DNA of 64,000 bases, taken from contig CACVBU010001004.1 of assembly GCA_902728285.1 (NCBI GenBank), forward strand, positions 529,737-593,736. Reading direction: 5' to 3'. The DNA comes from Clytia hemisphaerica (Eukaryota; Cnidaria; Hydrozoa; Leptothecata; Clytiidae). Position 1 is the first letter of the stretch. The number at the start of each line of letters is the position of its first letter. Shown here piece by piece: positions 24,790-36,385 of this stretch. The notes below the pieces were generated by a model that saw nothing but the letters and a program-made list of their open reading frames with translations, was not told where the DNA came from and did no database searches. Both the position numbers and the translations under genes were made by a program.

Positions 24790-27700
24790 AATAGCTTTTA
24801 AATGTAATGCGAAAGGAATATATTACCTTCCTTTTTCCGTCTTAACTCTCTACTGCTTAATGATGAACTGAATTCTCAAATCAATTAAAAGATGATTAAG
24901 TATCAAATAGTTCGAAGCCCACTTATTCATTATTTCAGGTTAGTCCAATTAAAAAACGTCATTCAAACTATGTGACGTCACAGAAAGTTGGATTTTTATT
25001 TTTTTCTTCTTACATAATTGAAAGAGTTAAGCTGAAACCGTTTCTACAAAAATCATCAAAAAATGAACATTTTAATCAGTCCCTAATCACAAATTGGACT
25101 TATTACTTAATCCGATGCTTTCCTGAGCACATTCCACTCCCATGCACATAAAAATTCTTACTCAAAGGCACGCATCACCATAAAGTTATGATCATTTTTG
25201 AGAAATTATACTCACTGGTCAGCAATAAAAAATATATGATAATACTTATAAGATTAAGATCTGCATACTTTCTCCGACGTTTATTCTGTTATACCTATTT
25301 TCTCAAAAAGTCTTTTGATAATTTGCCACGTTTTAACGTCATTAGAAAGTTATGATAAGAACATTCTAAGAATACATAATAAAGTTTGAGCTGGCAAAGT
25401 CTCTTCCAGGATGAATCAAGTCAAGGCAAAATAAATTCTTTAGAACTCATACAAATTCATAATCGATACAAAAGAAAACTTTTTAACCCCCGACGAAATT
25501 TCTTGGTTATCATGAGCTGAAAAAGGTTATTGCTAACAAAAAAACCTTTACAATGCACGTTGATATTATATGTATTTTTATCAAAAATATAAAAGGAAAT
25601 TATGATATTAAAATTCTTTCTCAATATGGTATCTTAATAAATCGTATAATAGAAAAAAAAAAGTTTTTAGAAATTCCTAAAGATTTTGTTGCTCATTTTG
25701 TTCTGATTTGAGCTTAAAAATTAATGATAAAATGACATCAAAAAATTACTCTTTCTGAGTACGTCATGTTGTAAAGGGAGAGTACATTCAAAAATTATAC
25801 CATCAAAGTTGTCGAATTTTTTCCTAGAAGATTCAACTTGCGATTCTGTGACGTAAAAAAGAACAAAACTTGCCGTTTAGTCAAAAAATCTCGTAAAGTC
25901 GTAGAAATTAGACATCTTTTTTCATACTTTTCCCGGGATCAAAAAGAGCAGAAACATAACATGCCAAAAAAAATTTCAGCGGAAATTTTCTTGCAAAGAT
26001 AAAATAAACCATTTTGGCGATACAAAACGATTATTCATTTTTACGTATTCTTTAGACTATTTGACAAAATAAGACTAATATTTCCACACAATCCACCCAA
26101 TCCAAAATTTAATTGTTATACATTAGACCTGCTATACAAAATTAAACCTGTATTGTGATTTTTTGTTCTCTCTAAATCAGTTCCCTTTAGGTAAGCTGTA
26201 AAATGAAAAAAAATGTCAGACCATATTGATAGCTAAATGAAACTGAAAATTATTCAATAAACTTCCTAGATAGATCTAGAGATAGATAGAGATTGAGAGA
26301 GATCGATAGAGATTTTCGATATAATATTATCTATGTTTTGGCAATAACAAGAACAAGGAAACGGTGAAATTCTCACTTTTTCTATTCCCAGCTAAATTTA
26401 TCTTTCCGTGTGAAAAAAAGTTAAAATCTAATTTGAATGTTGAGAGATATCATTCCTAGCACGAAATAGAGAATTCAAGAAATAGTATTTTAAGCATGAG
26501 TAATTTAGCACTACGTTCCAAAAATGGGTTGGTAACAGAATATTTTATCTCAAAGAAATACTGACATATGTGGAGGATAGAGTGCTTCTATAAATTTTGA
26601 AAATATTGGTATAAAATCTTTTAAATCTGAATGGGAAGATTTTCCCTTACGAGGTATTAATAGATCTATCTATCATCGTGTTTTTGGTGGTCCAATCCTG
26701 AACTGCAGTAGGTGAGTAAAGTACCCTAACATGTTATACATTCCCAAATAAAACAAAGGGGTTTGTCTCGACTTGTCTCGACCAGAATAATTTTTAACCA
26801 AAATCTAACAAGCTGTGTGGGGGGAGTCATTTTTTTCATATAATACGTAATAGTTCTATCAAGTTCAAATTTTGCTGGAATAGTATCTCATTTACATACG
26901 AGACATACCAATCTAGAAAGGTAATAATTCCCAGATGACCGATTGGTTCATTTTGCGAAACAGTGTGAATAAAAGACGTCATTTTTATATAATTACATAC
27001 ATCCTCAGTAATGGAAATCAATACTTTTTTTTGGCAAAAACATGCATTTTTTTAATTGCCCTGTTCTCTGATTTATACTAAATGGAGACATGCTTTTATA
27101 AGAAAATATAGGGGACTAAATTGCACCTTTGGATCACACACAAAGGTAAGATAACGGTCAAAAGCTCTCCAGGATAAATTTCTAGCACCAAATTTAGTAG
27201 ATTGACCAACTTCTTCCAAGAAAAATATAAAGCCTGGAGCAATATAAAACAAATTCGGTTTTGTCAAACGGCGAGGAAACGCAAAGAAAATGGTTTCCAA
27301 CAAGGAAAGTTTCTTTCAAAAAACTTTTAATCTCTTTTGAGTCGTATCCAACCCTTACGAAAGGAAATGAGTGAGAGCGTCGAACAACCAAAAAGTTTTT
27401 ATTGTCGTGTTTTTTTGTTAAGTCTATTGCTGTAAGTTTAAATGACGATAAAAATGACGACATCGTCGTTAAAAATAACGTCACTTCTTCAATGGAAAAC
27501 AACGACATCCTATTTTGACGGTTTCAAGCTGATTGAGTTCCATCTTTTATTATGATTAACAGAATAACAGGAAAAGCAAACTTCAAAACAGAAACTTTAA
27601 TTATTTAATAAACTGATGAATATTGAATATTGAATACCATTATCAAAGAATCACAATATTCTTGATCGAGAACATCGGTTTAAAGAATAGGAATATACTG

Positions 27701-28110
27701 GAGCTAATCAAGATCCAAAAGCGACATCTTGGGATTAGGGGAATCCTTTGATAGCATAAAATAGTCATAGTATTGTGATAAATATTGGATAGAGCAAGAT
27801 AAATAATGATAAACCCAAAAGTCAAAATCAGTGCAGAACGAGAAAGATAAATCTGAAAAAATACCTGAAAAGACAAGAACTAGAAAAAACTGAAATAATA
27901 ATAATAATAATAATAATAACATATGTTTTAAGTGGCATGCTCCGAAAAATTCAAAAGCTTTTAGGCAGCTGGAGAATTGTTTCCACGAAGGGCCACTGTG
28001 AACAGAACAAGAACGAATACGGAAACTGAAACAAGAACGATAGGCAACAAAGAATGACTTCACGAATATTTAAAAAAAAGAAAAAAAGATATACATATTA
28101 TATATTAATC
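24790..28110. other. gene-free region
   Basis: No supported exon. It includes a GATAGA-rich simple stretch at about 26270-26320 and an (AAT)n run at 27894-27920. A hydrophobic minus-strand frame at 27.6-28.1 kb is AT-rich low complexity and was not accepted. Confidence 0.4.
27894..27920. repeat. (AAT)n microsatellite
   Basis: About nine tandem AAT units in an A-rich context. Confidence 0.9.
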
Positions 28111-28119
28111 TCTGTATGA

Positions 28120-29401
28120 TTATTGGAAAAAATAGGATTTAGCTTTGGATTTGAAAGTGACCAAAGATTTAGTTTGGCGGAGGTCGGTAGGCAAACTATT
28201 CCAAATGTTTGTAGCATTGTATAAAAAGGTTTTAGAATCAAATTTATTTCTTGTTCTCTGTATCCGAATTTTCTTTTCTGATCCAGCTCTAGTATTTACA
28301 CCTTGCGCATCGGGCTCACCACCATTTCCACAGAGAACGAAACGTTTGGATAGATAAGAGGGACATATCTTTTGAACAGCCTTGAAAGTCATGAGAGCAG
28401 TACTGTAATCAGCAATTTTTCCAAAAGGCTTGTTCATTGGAGTGACCCGATCGATTTGTCTAGACAAAGAATCAAATCGCCTACGAACATGCGATAGCGT
28501 GTTGCTCCAGGTGTTAACGCAATATCCGAGATGTGGATATACCATTGCATTTACCAATAACCGTTTCGTGCTATCGTTCAATGTCGAACTAACCCTTTTG
28601 ATTTTATTGAGTCCAAGATAGGCTCTTTGTCTAACAAGGCTCGCATGTTTTTCCCACGTTAAACTTTCGTCGAAAATTACACCGAGATATTTCACGTCGG
28701 ATTTAGGTTCAATCGGGACGTTTTGAAAGGATAGAGGTGGCATTTCCTTACATTCTTTAACCTTTTGTTTCCTACCAAAAAAGATAACTTCAGTCTTGGT
28801 TGTATTGACTGATAGTTTGTTGCAATAAAACCAGGCACTTAGATATTCAAGCTGCTTTTCTAAGCCTGATTTGAGAGTTTGTGGATCTTTTGCACTTTGT
28901 ATAATGACAGTGTCATCAGCGTATAGATGGCAAAAAGTTTTTCGGTGGATGCAATCAAATATATCATTGATGTAAAGTAAAAACAAAAAAAGGACCAAGT
29001 ACAGAACCCTGGGGGACACCGTACTTACCCTCCCACATAAAAGAAGATTTTGAATCACCAACAACCGAACACTGTTCCCTTTCACTCAAATACGACTCAA
29101 ACCAATCAAAGGGAACATCTCTAATACCGTAACAAAAAAGTTTCTTCATTAAAATAACATGATCTACCGTGTCAAAAGCCTTTTTCAAATCCACTAGAAC
29201 CGCTCCAACATAATTTTTCTTAGCTACTTCTCCTAAGACAAAGTCAGCAACATAAGACACTGCCGTGTCTGTCGAATGTTTATTCCTGAAACCGGATTGA
29301 AACTCGCTGATGATGTTGTTCTTTTCAAGAAATTCACAAACTTGGAAATGGACTATTTTTTCAAAAACTTTCATTGGGATTGGAAGGATTGAAATTGGTC
29401 T
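28120..29401 (-). pseudogene. 5'-truncated LINE reverse transcriptase fragment, frameshifted
   Basis: The minus strand encodes the RT domain of a non-LTR retrotransposon. In order are RPISILPIPMKVFEKIV (from 29401), SGFRNKHSTDTAV, the catalytic-block motif VDLKKAFDTVDH, YGVPQGSVLGP, the active-site YADD (about 28920), KYLGVIFDESLTWEKH, and a C-terminal region ending SYFFQ at the stop, 28120. The overall pattern fits Jockey/CR1-like LINEs. Right after the GP of VLGP, a one-base change in a seven-T run (about 28987) shifts the frame, so the fragment is broken. Endonuclease and ORF1 are absent. The 5' end is a snap-back duplication (next entry). It is the only transposon-encoded enzyme sequence recognised in the window. 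Confidence 0.9.
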
Positions 29402-29472
29402 GATGACGTTAACAACTATAGACCAATTTCAATCCTTCCAATCCCAATGAAAGTTTTTGAAAAAATAGTCCA
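29349..29472. repeat. perfect 53-bp inverted repeat at the LINE 5' end
   Basis: Arms 29349-29401 and 29420-29472 are exact reverse complements with an 18-base spacer. The plus-strand arm plus spacer reads, in frame, DDVNNYRPISILPIPMKVFE, i.e. the RT sequence just upstream of and overlapping the minus-strand copy. It is therefore an inverted duplication of LINE sequence formed at or after insertion. Confidence 0.95.
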
Positions 29473-29474
29473 AT

Positions 29475-31730
29475 ACCCCAAACCGAGCGTAATAAATAAA
29501 AACCATTCTACACACTTCACTTAAATATGCATCGACGTCAAGATCTTTTCTTATTTGGAGCCTTCAGTGCAACTGGGGTAAACGAACAGGTGCAGGGTGT
29601 GCAGTGCACCACCCAGGAAGATCTGAGAGGGGCGCCAAAAGAGCTTTTCAAGGGGGCGCCAAAATTTGGTTGATGTTTAATTGTGCAATTTGTCGCCCGT
29701 CGGCACGTTTATAGCGCCTTCTATGAGTACAATGTTAATTTTTTGGCCTGCGGCGCTTTATTTTACCCTCTTGCATCCTTCCTCTTGCATTTTTTAAAAC
29801 TTCTATCAATATTGAATCAAAAGTAAGAGAAGTGTTGTGTATCCACCAGGGGTTAAAGAGAATGTGTCGCCCTTATGAATTGGGTGTATGAGAGTGCTCA
29901 TCCGCGGCCCGCTAGAAATGTTTGTTTGACGGATACGAAAGTCAGTTTTGATGGAAATACAAGATGGCGGCTGTTGTTTCATTCAACATCTATATTTTGT
30001 TGCAAGAAGAGAAATTTAACATTATTTAGCAAACTCGATTCGACTCAAATTTTCTGCTCACTTTCCCCTAGTTACAAATGCTCATCCCCAAAATGAGAGA
30101 CTGCCAAAATGATCAAAACTTGTTGATTCTCGCTGTGGTTTTTGTGGTCTTATACTGACTAACTTTCTCCGGTTTAGAAGATCTTTTAAGCTGTTTGACC
30201 TTTGTTACACCAAATTTTTTTGCCTGCGACGCCAAAATTTGAACGCACTCCTCCTCCCAACTGATTTTTTGGGGCCTCTTTCAGCCATGATCTTTAATGG
30301 AGAGTAAAGTAAGACCAGCGGCGCAAAAGTTTAAAGATTATCAGGTAATTTTTCTGCTAAGAGTTTTAGAAAGCAAAAATATAGACTAAATCGACTTACC
30401 AGGTATAAAATTTCCATTTCAAAGATTAGGGGCGTTACTTTCAACCAGTCACTGCTCTTACAGTTTAATATTTTCACTTAATGATGGAGGGTGCAAATAA
30501 GGACAAAAATACCAGGGGGCCAATTTCATAGTTTGCACCACCAAGAAAATTAAGCCAGGCCGCTACTGAATATAATCTAGATTAAGGTTGTGATTTTGAT
30601 GACGATTTTTGATGAATTTTTTTCAAATTTAGTCATAAAGCAAGAAGTTAGAGAAGATTCATTTCTCTTGTACATTTGAACAAGTGCAGAAGCACGAAAC
30701 TTTAAGTCATGTACTTTTATTGAAAGAATACTACATAAATTTTACTTGGCTCTGGTATCTTGTTTGTTTATCATCGAGCATCTTTTCACTTTAATTTCAT
30801 GGAAATGATTTAAGCAAGACTAGTTATCATTACTGGAGTTTTGTGTGAATGGTACAGTGTATGCAAACTCTGAAAGCACACGTTCAGTGAAGAAACTGCA
30901 AATCAATGCATATGCCATGCGTATGGAAACTAAAACAGGGAAGTCAATGAAAAGAAAAAGATAATTTTTTGATGATAATCTTATAGATGGGACGTGACAG
31001 TCTATAAATGGATAACCATGATAAACGTTATCATCATATTATCATCTATCAGATTTGTGAAAGGAAACGAATGCTGCTTTTCATGGATCTTCTGTGATTT
31101 TCAAGAAAAGCGTGTCAATCTTGTTTAGATCAGCAGTTTTAAGTTTGTAGTGACTTTATTTATCTCAAAAGTAAACTAATAAAATAGTTTTCCATAATCT
31201 TGTATAAAATCGTAGAATGATAATTTAAAGGTTTTCTACGGGAATAAAAGGAGCTTATTTTAGGCAGTGTCTTCATGCTGAGTCAGATAAATTATAGCTA
31301 CTTTTTACGCAACGATATCCTGCAAACAAGTGAAAGATCGAAAGTTGTTTTGAGATGTGACCTCACATTCTATTACTTTTGTAAACAAAAAAAAGTTGAT
31401 TTCGAGCAAATTTGCAATCGAATTTTTTTATTATAAGATAGAAAAAGTTTATTTACTATATACATAAAAACATTCGAAATAGTACAATAAAAGTCCCTTT
31501 GCTTGGGGAATGCTTTTTTATTCGATGTATTTTCATTTTTGTAAACCTTTTTCTAATCTTGTCGCACTTGGTTTTACTACATCAGCATCATCAGACCTTT
31601 CAATCTAAACAAAACCTTTAATAAAGCAGCTGAGCGACTGAAAGGTTTCAAACGATAGTCAAAATAATAAAGATATCCATTGCTTGCTTTCAGAGGTCAG
31701 AGCATAGACAAAAAATAATGACAAAAGGTA
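29475..31730. other. gene-free region with an unclassified repeat-like block
   Basis: 29590-30565 is less AT-rich and carries recurring words: GTGCACCACCCAGGAAG near 29600, TTTGCACCACCAAGAAAATT near 30530, and GCGCCAAAA / GACGCCAAAATTTG. It looks like a decayed mobile element, but I could not bound it. The remainder shows nothing recognisable. Confidence 0.35.
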
Positions 31731-31735
31731 CTTAC

Positions 31736-31865
31736 TGTTACTACTGTCATCATCCACTGAGACTTGGCTATTGAAACTGCTCCCAGACCCTTTCTTGGTA
31801 AATCGACCAGCGAATGATGTTTCCATGGGTGGGAAATGTTGTGCCAAATCATATGAGCGACTCAT
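31736..31865 (-). CDS. 5' coding exon of an unassigned gene
   Basis: An ATG at 31863-31865 opens 43 codons (MSRSYDLAQHFPPMETSFAG, then a Ser/Asp-rich tail with VSVDDDSSN) and ends at a strong donor, AACA|GTAAGTACC, in phase 1. The region is less AT-rich than its flanks. It looks like the first coding exon of a gene running leftward. It has the same strand and exit phase as the exon at 3960-4170, so it could be a distal alternative first exon of that gene, or of something else between. The phase match alone is weak evidence. No family recognised. Confidence 0.4.
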
Positions 31866-31972
31866 CTTCTATATATTGTGTACTTGGTACAAAAACTAAT
31901 TTTTTAGTGTTATTTCATTTAACAATAATTTTTTTGTCTACTGAAAAAGAATTACAAAACATCATGATAATA

Positions 31973-32050
31973 CAGTGGAGTCTGGAATGTCTCTTTAACT
32001 CGAACAAATTTGTATTCCCCGTACGTGTTCGAGTTATGGAGACTCGACTG
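31973..32050. mobile_element. pogo/Tigger-like mini hairpin
   Basis: TA then CAGTGGAGTCTGGAATGTCT at the left. The right end in reverse reads CAGTCGAGTCTCCATAACTC before TA (32051-32052). TTTAACTCGAACA pairs with TGTTCGAGTTA inside. Its 78 bp lie just upstream of the 31865 start. Single ends of similar sequence occur at 37982 (CAGTAAAGTCTCTAGAACTC) and 54799 (CAGCAGAGACTCGCTTAA). Confidence 0.55.
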
Positions 32051-32059
32051 TACTGACGA

Positions 32060-33930
32060 ACTTCAGTCGTCCATTGGGATACAGTAGAGACTAACTAAGC
32101 CATAGATATAAAAAATGCAAAATATATGAAAGATCAAAAGAAAATGAGCAACAATGGATAGAATGAAATATAGATTCTAACAGACTTCAATTTTTTTGAT
32201 ACCCGGTGACGTTATAATTCAATGAATTTTTAATGTCAATTCTCAAGTACTGTCAAGTTTATACTGTTCTTACTCAATAGGGGTACAAACGTTTGATCAT
32301 GTTATAACTACGTCATAATAATCTAAAAGATGAGATGGGGTGTGTCAGAGCATACCACATAAAAAATACGATATTAAGATAAATCGAAGGTATCCTTGAC
32401 TCTAAGGAGGCTAATCTTTCTTTTTGTTACTACAATCACGGACAAAATAATTGAGACAAAGGGGATTTCCCTGTGAAACTTTAAACACCACTAATGATTT
32501 TTAAGCGCATTAAACTACAGTTGGAAAGTAAAGTTCTAACTCTGAGTGTTAACATGAGACTTAAGATTAAGAAAGCTGAAATTTGCTCCAATAAGACTTG
32601 GAATATAGCCTAGAAGCCACCGAACCCCTCCAAAATCGAAATATTCAATGAAAGAAAGTAGAAGTGCTAAAATAGCAATTCTCGCCAGAACTTTAAATTT
32701 TGAAAAGCATAAAAATACACTAAAATCTCAATATATTTGTAGATTTCTCTTTGTTACTAACTAAAACTCTCTTTGTATAATAGCTCCAAATAATTCCACT
32801 TGGTATTGAAGTTATTGAGACTGGATGGTACAAAAATAGACTTGTAGCATCATAGACGCAAGGAGTGTGAGTCTAGACCATACAGTAAGATAAAGAGCTT
32901 AAAAATATTAACAGAAAAAGGTTTAAAAAAGGCACATCATAAAAAGTATATTCATGATTAGCAATCAAATTACCAAAGGGACCCAGTGGTCTATACAGTT
33001 ATAGGGCTGCGGTTATTGTGTCACTCATTATTTAAAGCACACCGCTGATCGTAAACAAATCATGATCTCATTACAGCCTTAATAAGGGTTATAAAATCAA
33101 AAAATCTCGTTTTAAGCTAAATTTTATTAAAAATACAACCTCTAATAGAATCTCTTAGTTTTTTCTCAACTTTTGACCCAAAGCGGGCAAATTACTCTAG
33201 TTGGGTTACATACCTTTCATTACGTTACCAAATCAATCTTTCAGAACTAGAACTCTCAAACAAAAATTGATGGAAAAACTTTAGAAAAAATGTCATTATA
33301 CAATAATCAAATTCAAAAGGCCTCATCAAAATCAATCCAAATGAAATTTCAAAATAATGATTGAAGAATTCTGAAGAAAGGAAGACAGCATGGCCAAATG
33401 AAATGAAAAAGAAGAGGAAAAGTGAAAGGAAAAGTAGGTGCCATAAAAGAAACTGTCAAACTTTGAAAGAATAATCCTCATACAATATTTATCCATGATA
33501 CTTTCAATGATTTGTGGAGGAGTATACATAGTGTGAACCCCTCCCTCTTCCTAATAAGGAGTGGGGCAATCTTTTGATGAAATGCTTTATAGGGGGCACA
33601 TTTTCAGAGTAAAATGTGGGGAGGGGGGTTGAGCTTTTAGGGGGGGGTCCAATAAAGGTAGGGGATTAATAATATTTTGGCCATATCTATATCATATCAC
33701 ATTTTTGGTTAAAGATTTAGCTATTTTGTTAACAAAATGTCAGAGTAAATAGCAAAATGTCCAAAGTATATAGCAAATTTTTACTTGCAGCACCCTTTTT
33801 CACCCAGAAACTATAAGAATTTTAAGCTTTTTACATATTTAAACTGTTATGTAAATAGTGCGAATTCGTCATACTTGAAAAATAGGGGGATGCATAAAGG
33901 GGGATACAATATAAATGGGGTTGTCCAGAT
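32060..33930. other. gene-free region
   Basis: No supported exon. Patches of G-rich sequence lie at 33610-33665. A phrase at 32437-32462 (CACGGACAAAATAATTGAGA) resembles Tc1-type ends, but I found no partner. Confidence 0.35.
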
Positions 33931-33933
33931 CCC

Positions 33934-34395
33934 CATAGTGTCCTCCCTGAATTCTGATTTTGGCCCTTTTTTTTAAGTATGGGGGAAAATGAAAAATTTG
34001 AAATTTGCTGGGGGAAAATAAAGAGGGGGGAAAACCATAAATTTAGGAGATTTTGACTGGGGAAGCTTCACTGATCTCAAGGTGATCTTGTTGCAAAACC
34101 TGTTTAAGCAATAAAATCAGCAAATCTTTTGGGATAAACCAACTTTTCAATACAATTCCATTTTTCCAGCACTTTCAAGGCTATTTTTTCAAGCTTTCCA
34201 AAATTTCAAACTTGATTTAAGGCATTTTTATGTTAACCATATGGGGAACCGCAAAATCTTCAAATAGCTGGGGGAATTCAAAAAAGAGGGGGGGAACCGA
34301 AAAATTTTGAAATATGGTGGGGGAAATAAAAGAGGGGGGAATGGAGAAATATTTTGATTTTTAGTGGGGGGGAACCAACCCAGGAGGACACTATG
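33934..34395. mobile_element. CATAGTGTCCTCC-ended element, long copy
   Basis: Left CATAGTGTCCTCCCTG, and the right end in reverse CATAGTGTCCTCCTGGG. The interior is a series of G-rich/A-rich blocks (GGGGGAAAATAAAGAGGGGG, then a mirrored set at 34270-34375), giving an unusual purine-only look. A 100-bp relative sits at 60883-60982. No coding frame. Confidence 0.6.
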
Positions 34396-34399
34396 GATC

Positions 34400-35549
34400 C
34401 CTCTGTTAGTTGGATGAAAATACAAGTTTAAGAAATTCCAGCATCAGAAAATCTGAGAAAATTGCATTTCTGATTCAAAAAAATAACTGTACAGAATGAT
34501 ACAGTTCCCTTTTTAATTCCTAAAAGTCAGTAGAAAGTTAGGATATCTATCTAAATATTTAAACTGTCAGCCATACACTTCCAGACTTTCCAGCAGCCTC
34601 CATCATTCTTTCATTCTTTAACAAAACCAAAAGAAATATCACCTGGTGAGAGATAATCCACAATCAGAAACTGTAAACTTTTCATAATCTCGTTATGAAA
34701 AAGGATAGCAGTCACAAGATTACTGCAAATTAATAATGTATACTCTCTTCCTTAGAGATTAAAAGAAACATAGTGCTAGCCAATCTAAAATACTCCATAA
34801 TCATGTTAATTACCACCACTTATAAACAAATAAAAACAATCAGGTATTTTTAATAAAAACAGTTTTTTTATTTCAATATATAAGAAAATAATACAAACTG
34901 ATATTTTTTCAGATTTTGTTTGCTTTGTTTTAAAACTCTATCTCAAGATATAAAGAGCAAAAAACTGTCTTAGTCATCAACGTTTCAGATTTAATGTACC
35001 TTTTTGATAACATCATATAATCCATCTTGTCCAGAGTAATTAGTACATACTGCTGTAAAAACAAGCTGCTAAATCGAATCATTAAGGGTGCTTAACAAAT
35101 ATGCCATCCGGGAGACAGATTAACACATTACAAGAGTGTACATTATTATAAAGTAGAAATTTCAAAGCAACTTTTTTATAATGCTTGATAATACTAATAT
35201 TTTTTGGGATGGGGTCTCAAAAAAAAATGATGTGAAATTTTTCTTTTGATCACTAATTCTAACCTTTTTATACACATTAAAATTAGCAGTTTCTCAGTCA
35301 GAGAAATTATCTAAAAGATTTTTTTCATTATTTATGCTGATTTATGTTGAATAGTTTTTCAAAAGATGAATTATTATATTAAGAGGGAGCAAAAATTCTA
35401 ATTTCAGATTGTTCTTTCAATTTAAACTCAAAGTTAAGCCAATTTTTGACTAGCCAACCTGCTACTGTTTTCAGTCACTTGCTGACTGAAAATATTCTTT
35501 TTGTAAAATATTATAATGCTAATATTGGGCAAAGGTCCAAAAAATCAGG
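34400..35549. other. gene-free spacer
   Basis: AT-rich sequence with no exon or bounded repeat recognised. Confidence 0.4.
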
Positions 35550-35607
35550 GAAATGAAATACCTATGAATCAACTTCAAGCTTCCACATAAAAAATGAGAA
35601 GTATACC
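35550..35607 (+). repeat. 58-bp segment duplicated at 37589-37646
   Basis: GAAAT(G/A)AAATACCTATGAATCAACTTCAAGC and on to AGTATACC are identical at both places but for one base by my reading. At the second place the segment directly replaces the last bases of a transposon end, so it marks a rearrangement junction. Confidence 0.85.
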
Positions 35608-35729
35608 GATTGTTAAAAATAGTACGAGAAAAAATGTCATCTTTATTAAAAGAATCTGATCTACAGAAAAAAATATTTTGTCTTCTGTGCATTAAAAAGA
35701 TATGATCAATAAATTATCTAGCTATGTAC

Positions 35730-36380
35730 CAGACGATACTAATCAATAAATTCGATTATCGAAGTAATCGATAATGATCAAAGTAATCCATAATGATCGA
35801 AGTAATCGAACGACCACTTATTGATTAACAATCGAATTTCAAGTATCAAAATTTCAAAAAAGATTGTGAGTATTCGATCACTTTCTTAAGAACCCTTCAA
35901 AGACTCGATACTTTGATTGTTATTGATTACTTTTGATTTCGATAACCATGATTACTTTGATAACCAATTACTATCATATATTTTTAAGAAAAACCAAAAA
36001 CATTGACCTAAAACCAAAGAACAAAAAGAAGCACCATAAGATTGACTATTGATTGAAGATTGATTGACTGAAGATTGATTATTTCCCCGTCATTTCCCTG
36101 TCATTTTCCCGTCATTTTGGGTGCCTTTGCCCTGGCTTTCCTCATTAACTCATATCGCACATTCTGATTGGTTGGAGAAAACGAAAGTGGTTTTCGTGCG
36201 TGAATTGCGTGTTTTAATCAAAGGTAATCGAAAAGTAATCGAAATGATTGAACAAATTGAAAATGGTCGAAGAAAATGCCATAATCTGGAGTTAAGTGAG
36301 TATTTGATTATCGATAAAATCAATAGGTGGTCACTGACCACCTTCGATTATTATCAAACATTATCAATATACTTTAATCA
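35730..36380. repeat. ATCGAT/GATTACTT-rich degenerate inverted-repeat block
   Basis: Dense, mutually complementary short words (AAGTAATCGATAATGATC, GATTACTTTTGATTTCGATA, GATTATCGATAAAATCAATA) run in both orientations. It is probably a decayed foldback element. Borders are not determinable. Confidence 0.4.
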
Positions 36381-36385
36381 CAATA

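Noticed and set aside
27643..28063. Overlapping hydrophobic minus-strand frames
   Set aside because: Phenylalanine/leucine-rich peptides from T-rich DNA overlapping an (AAT)n run. No coding signal.
32437..32850. Possible Tc1-type element starting CACGGACAAAATAATTGAGA
   Set aside because: No inverted partner found to the right, and the similarity to Tc1 ends is only general.
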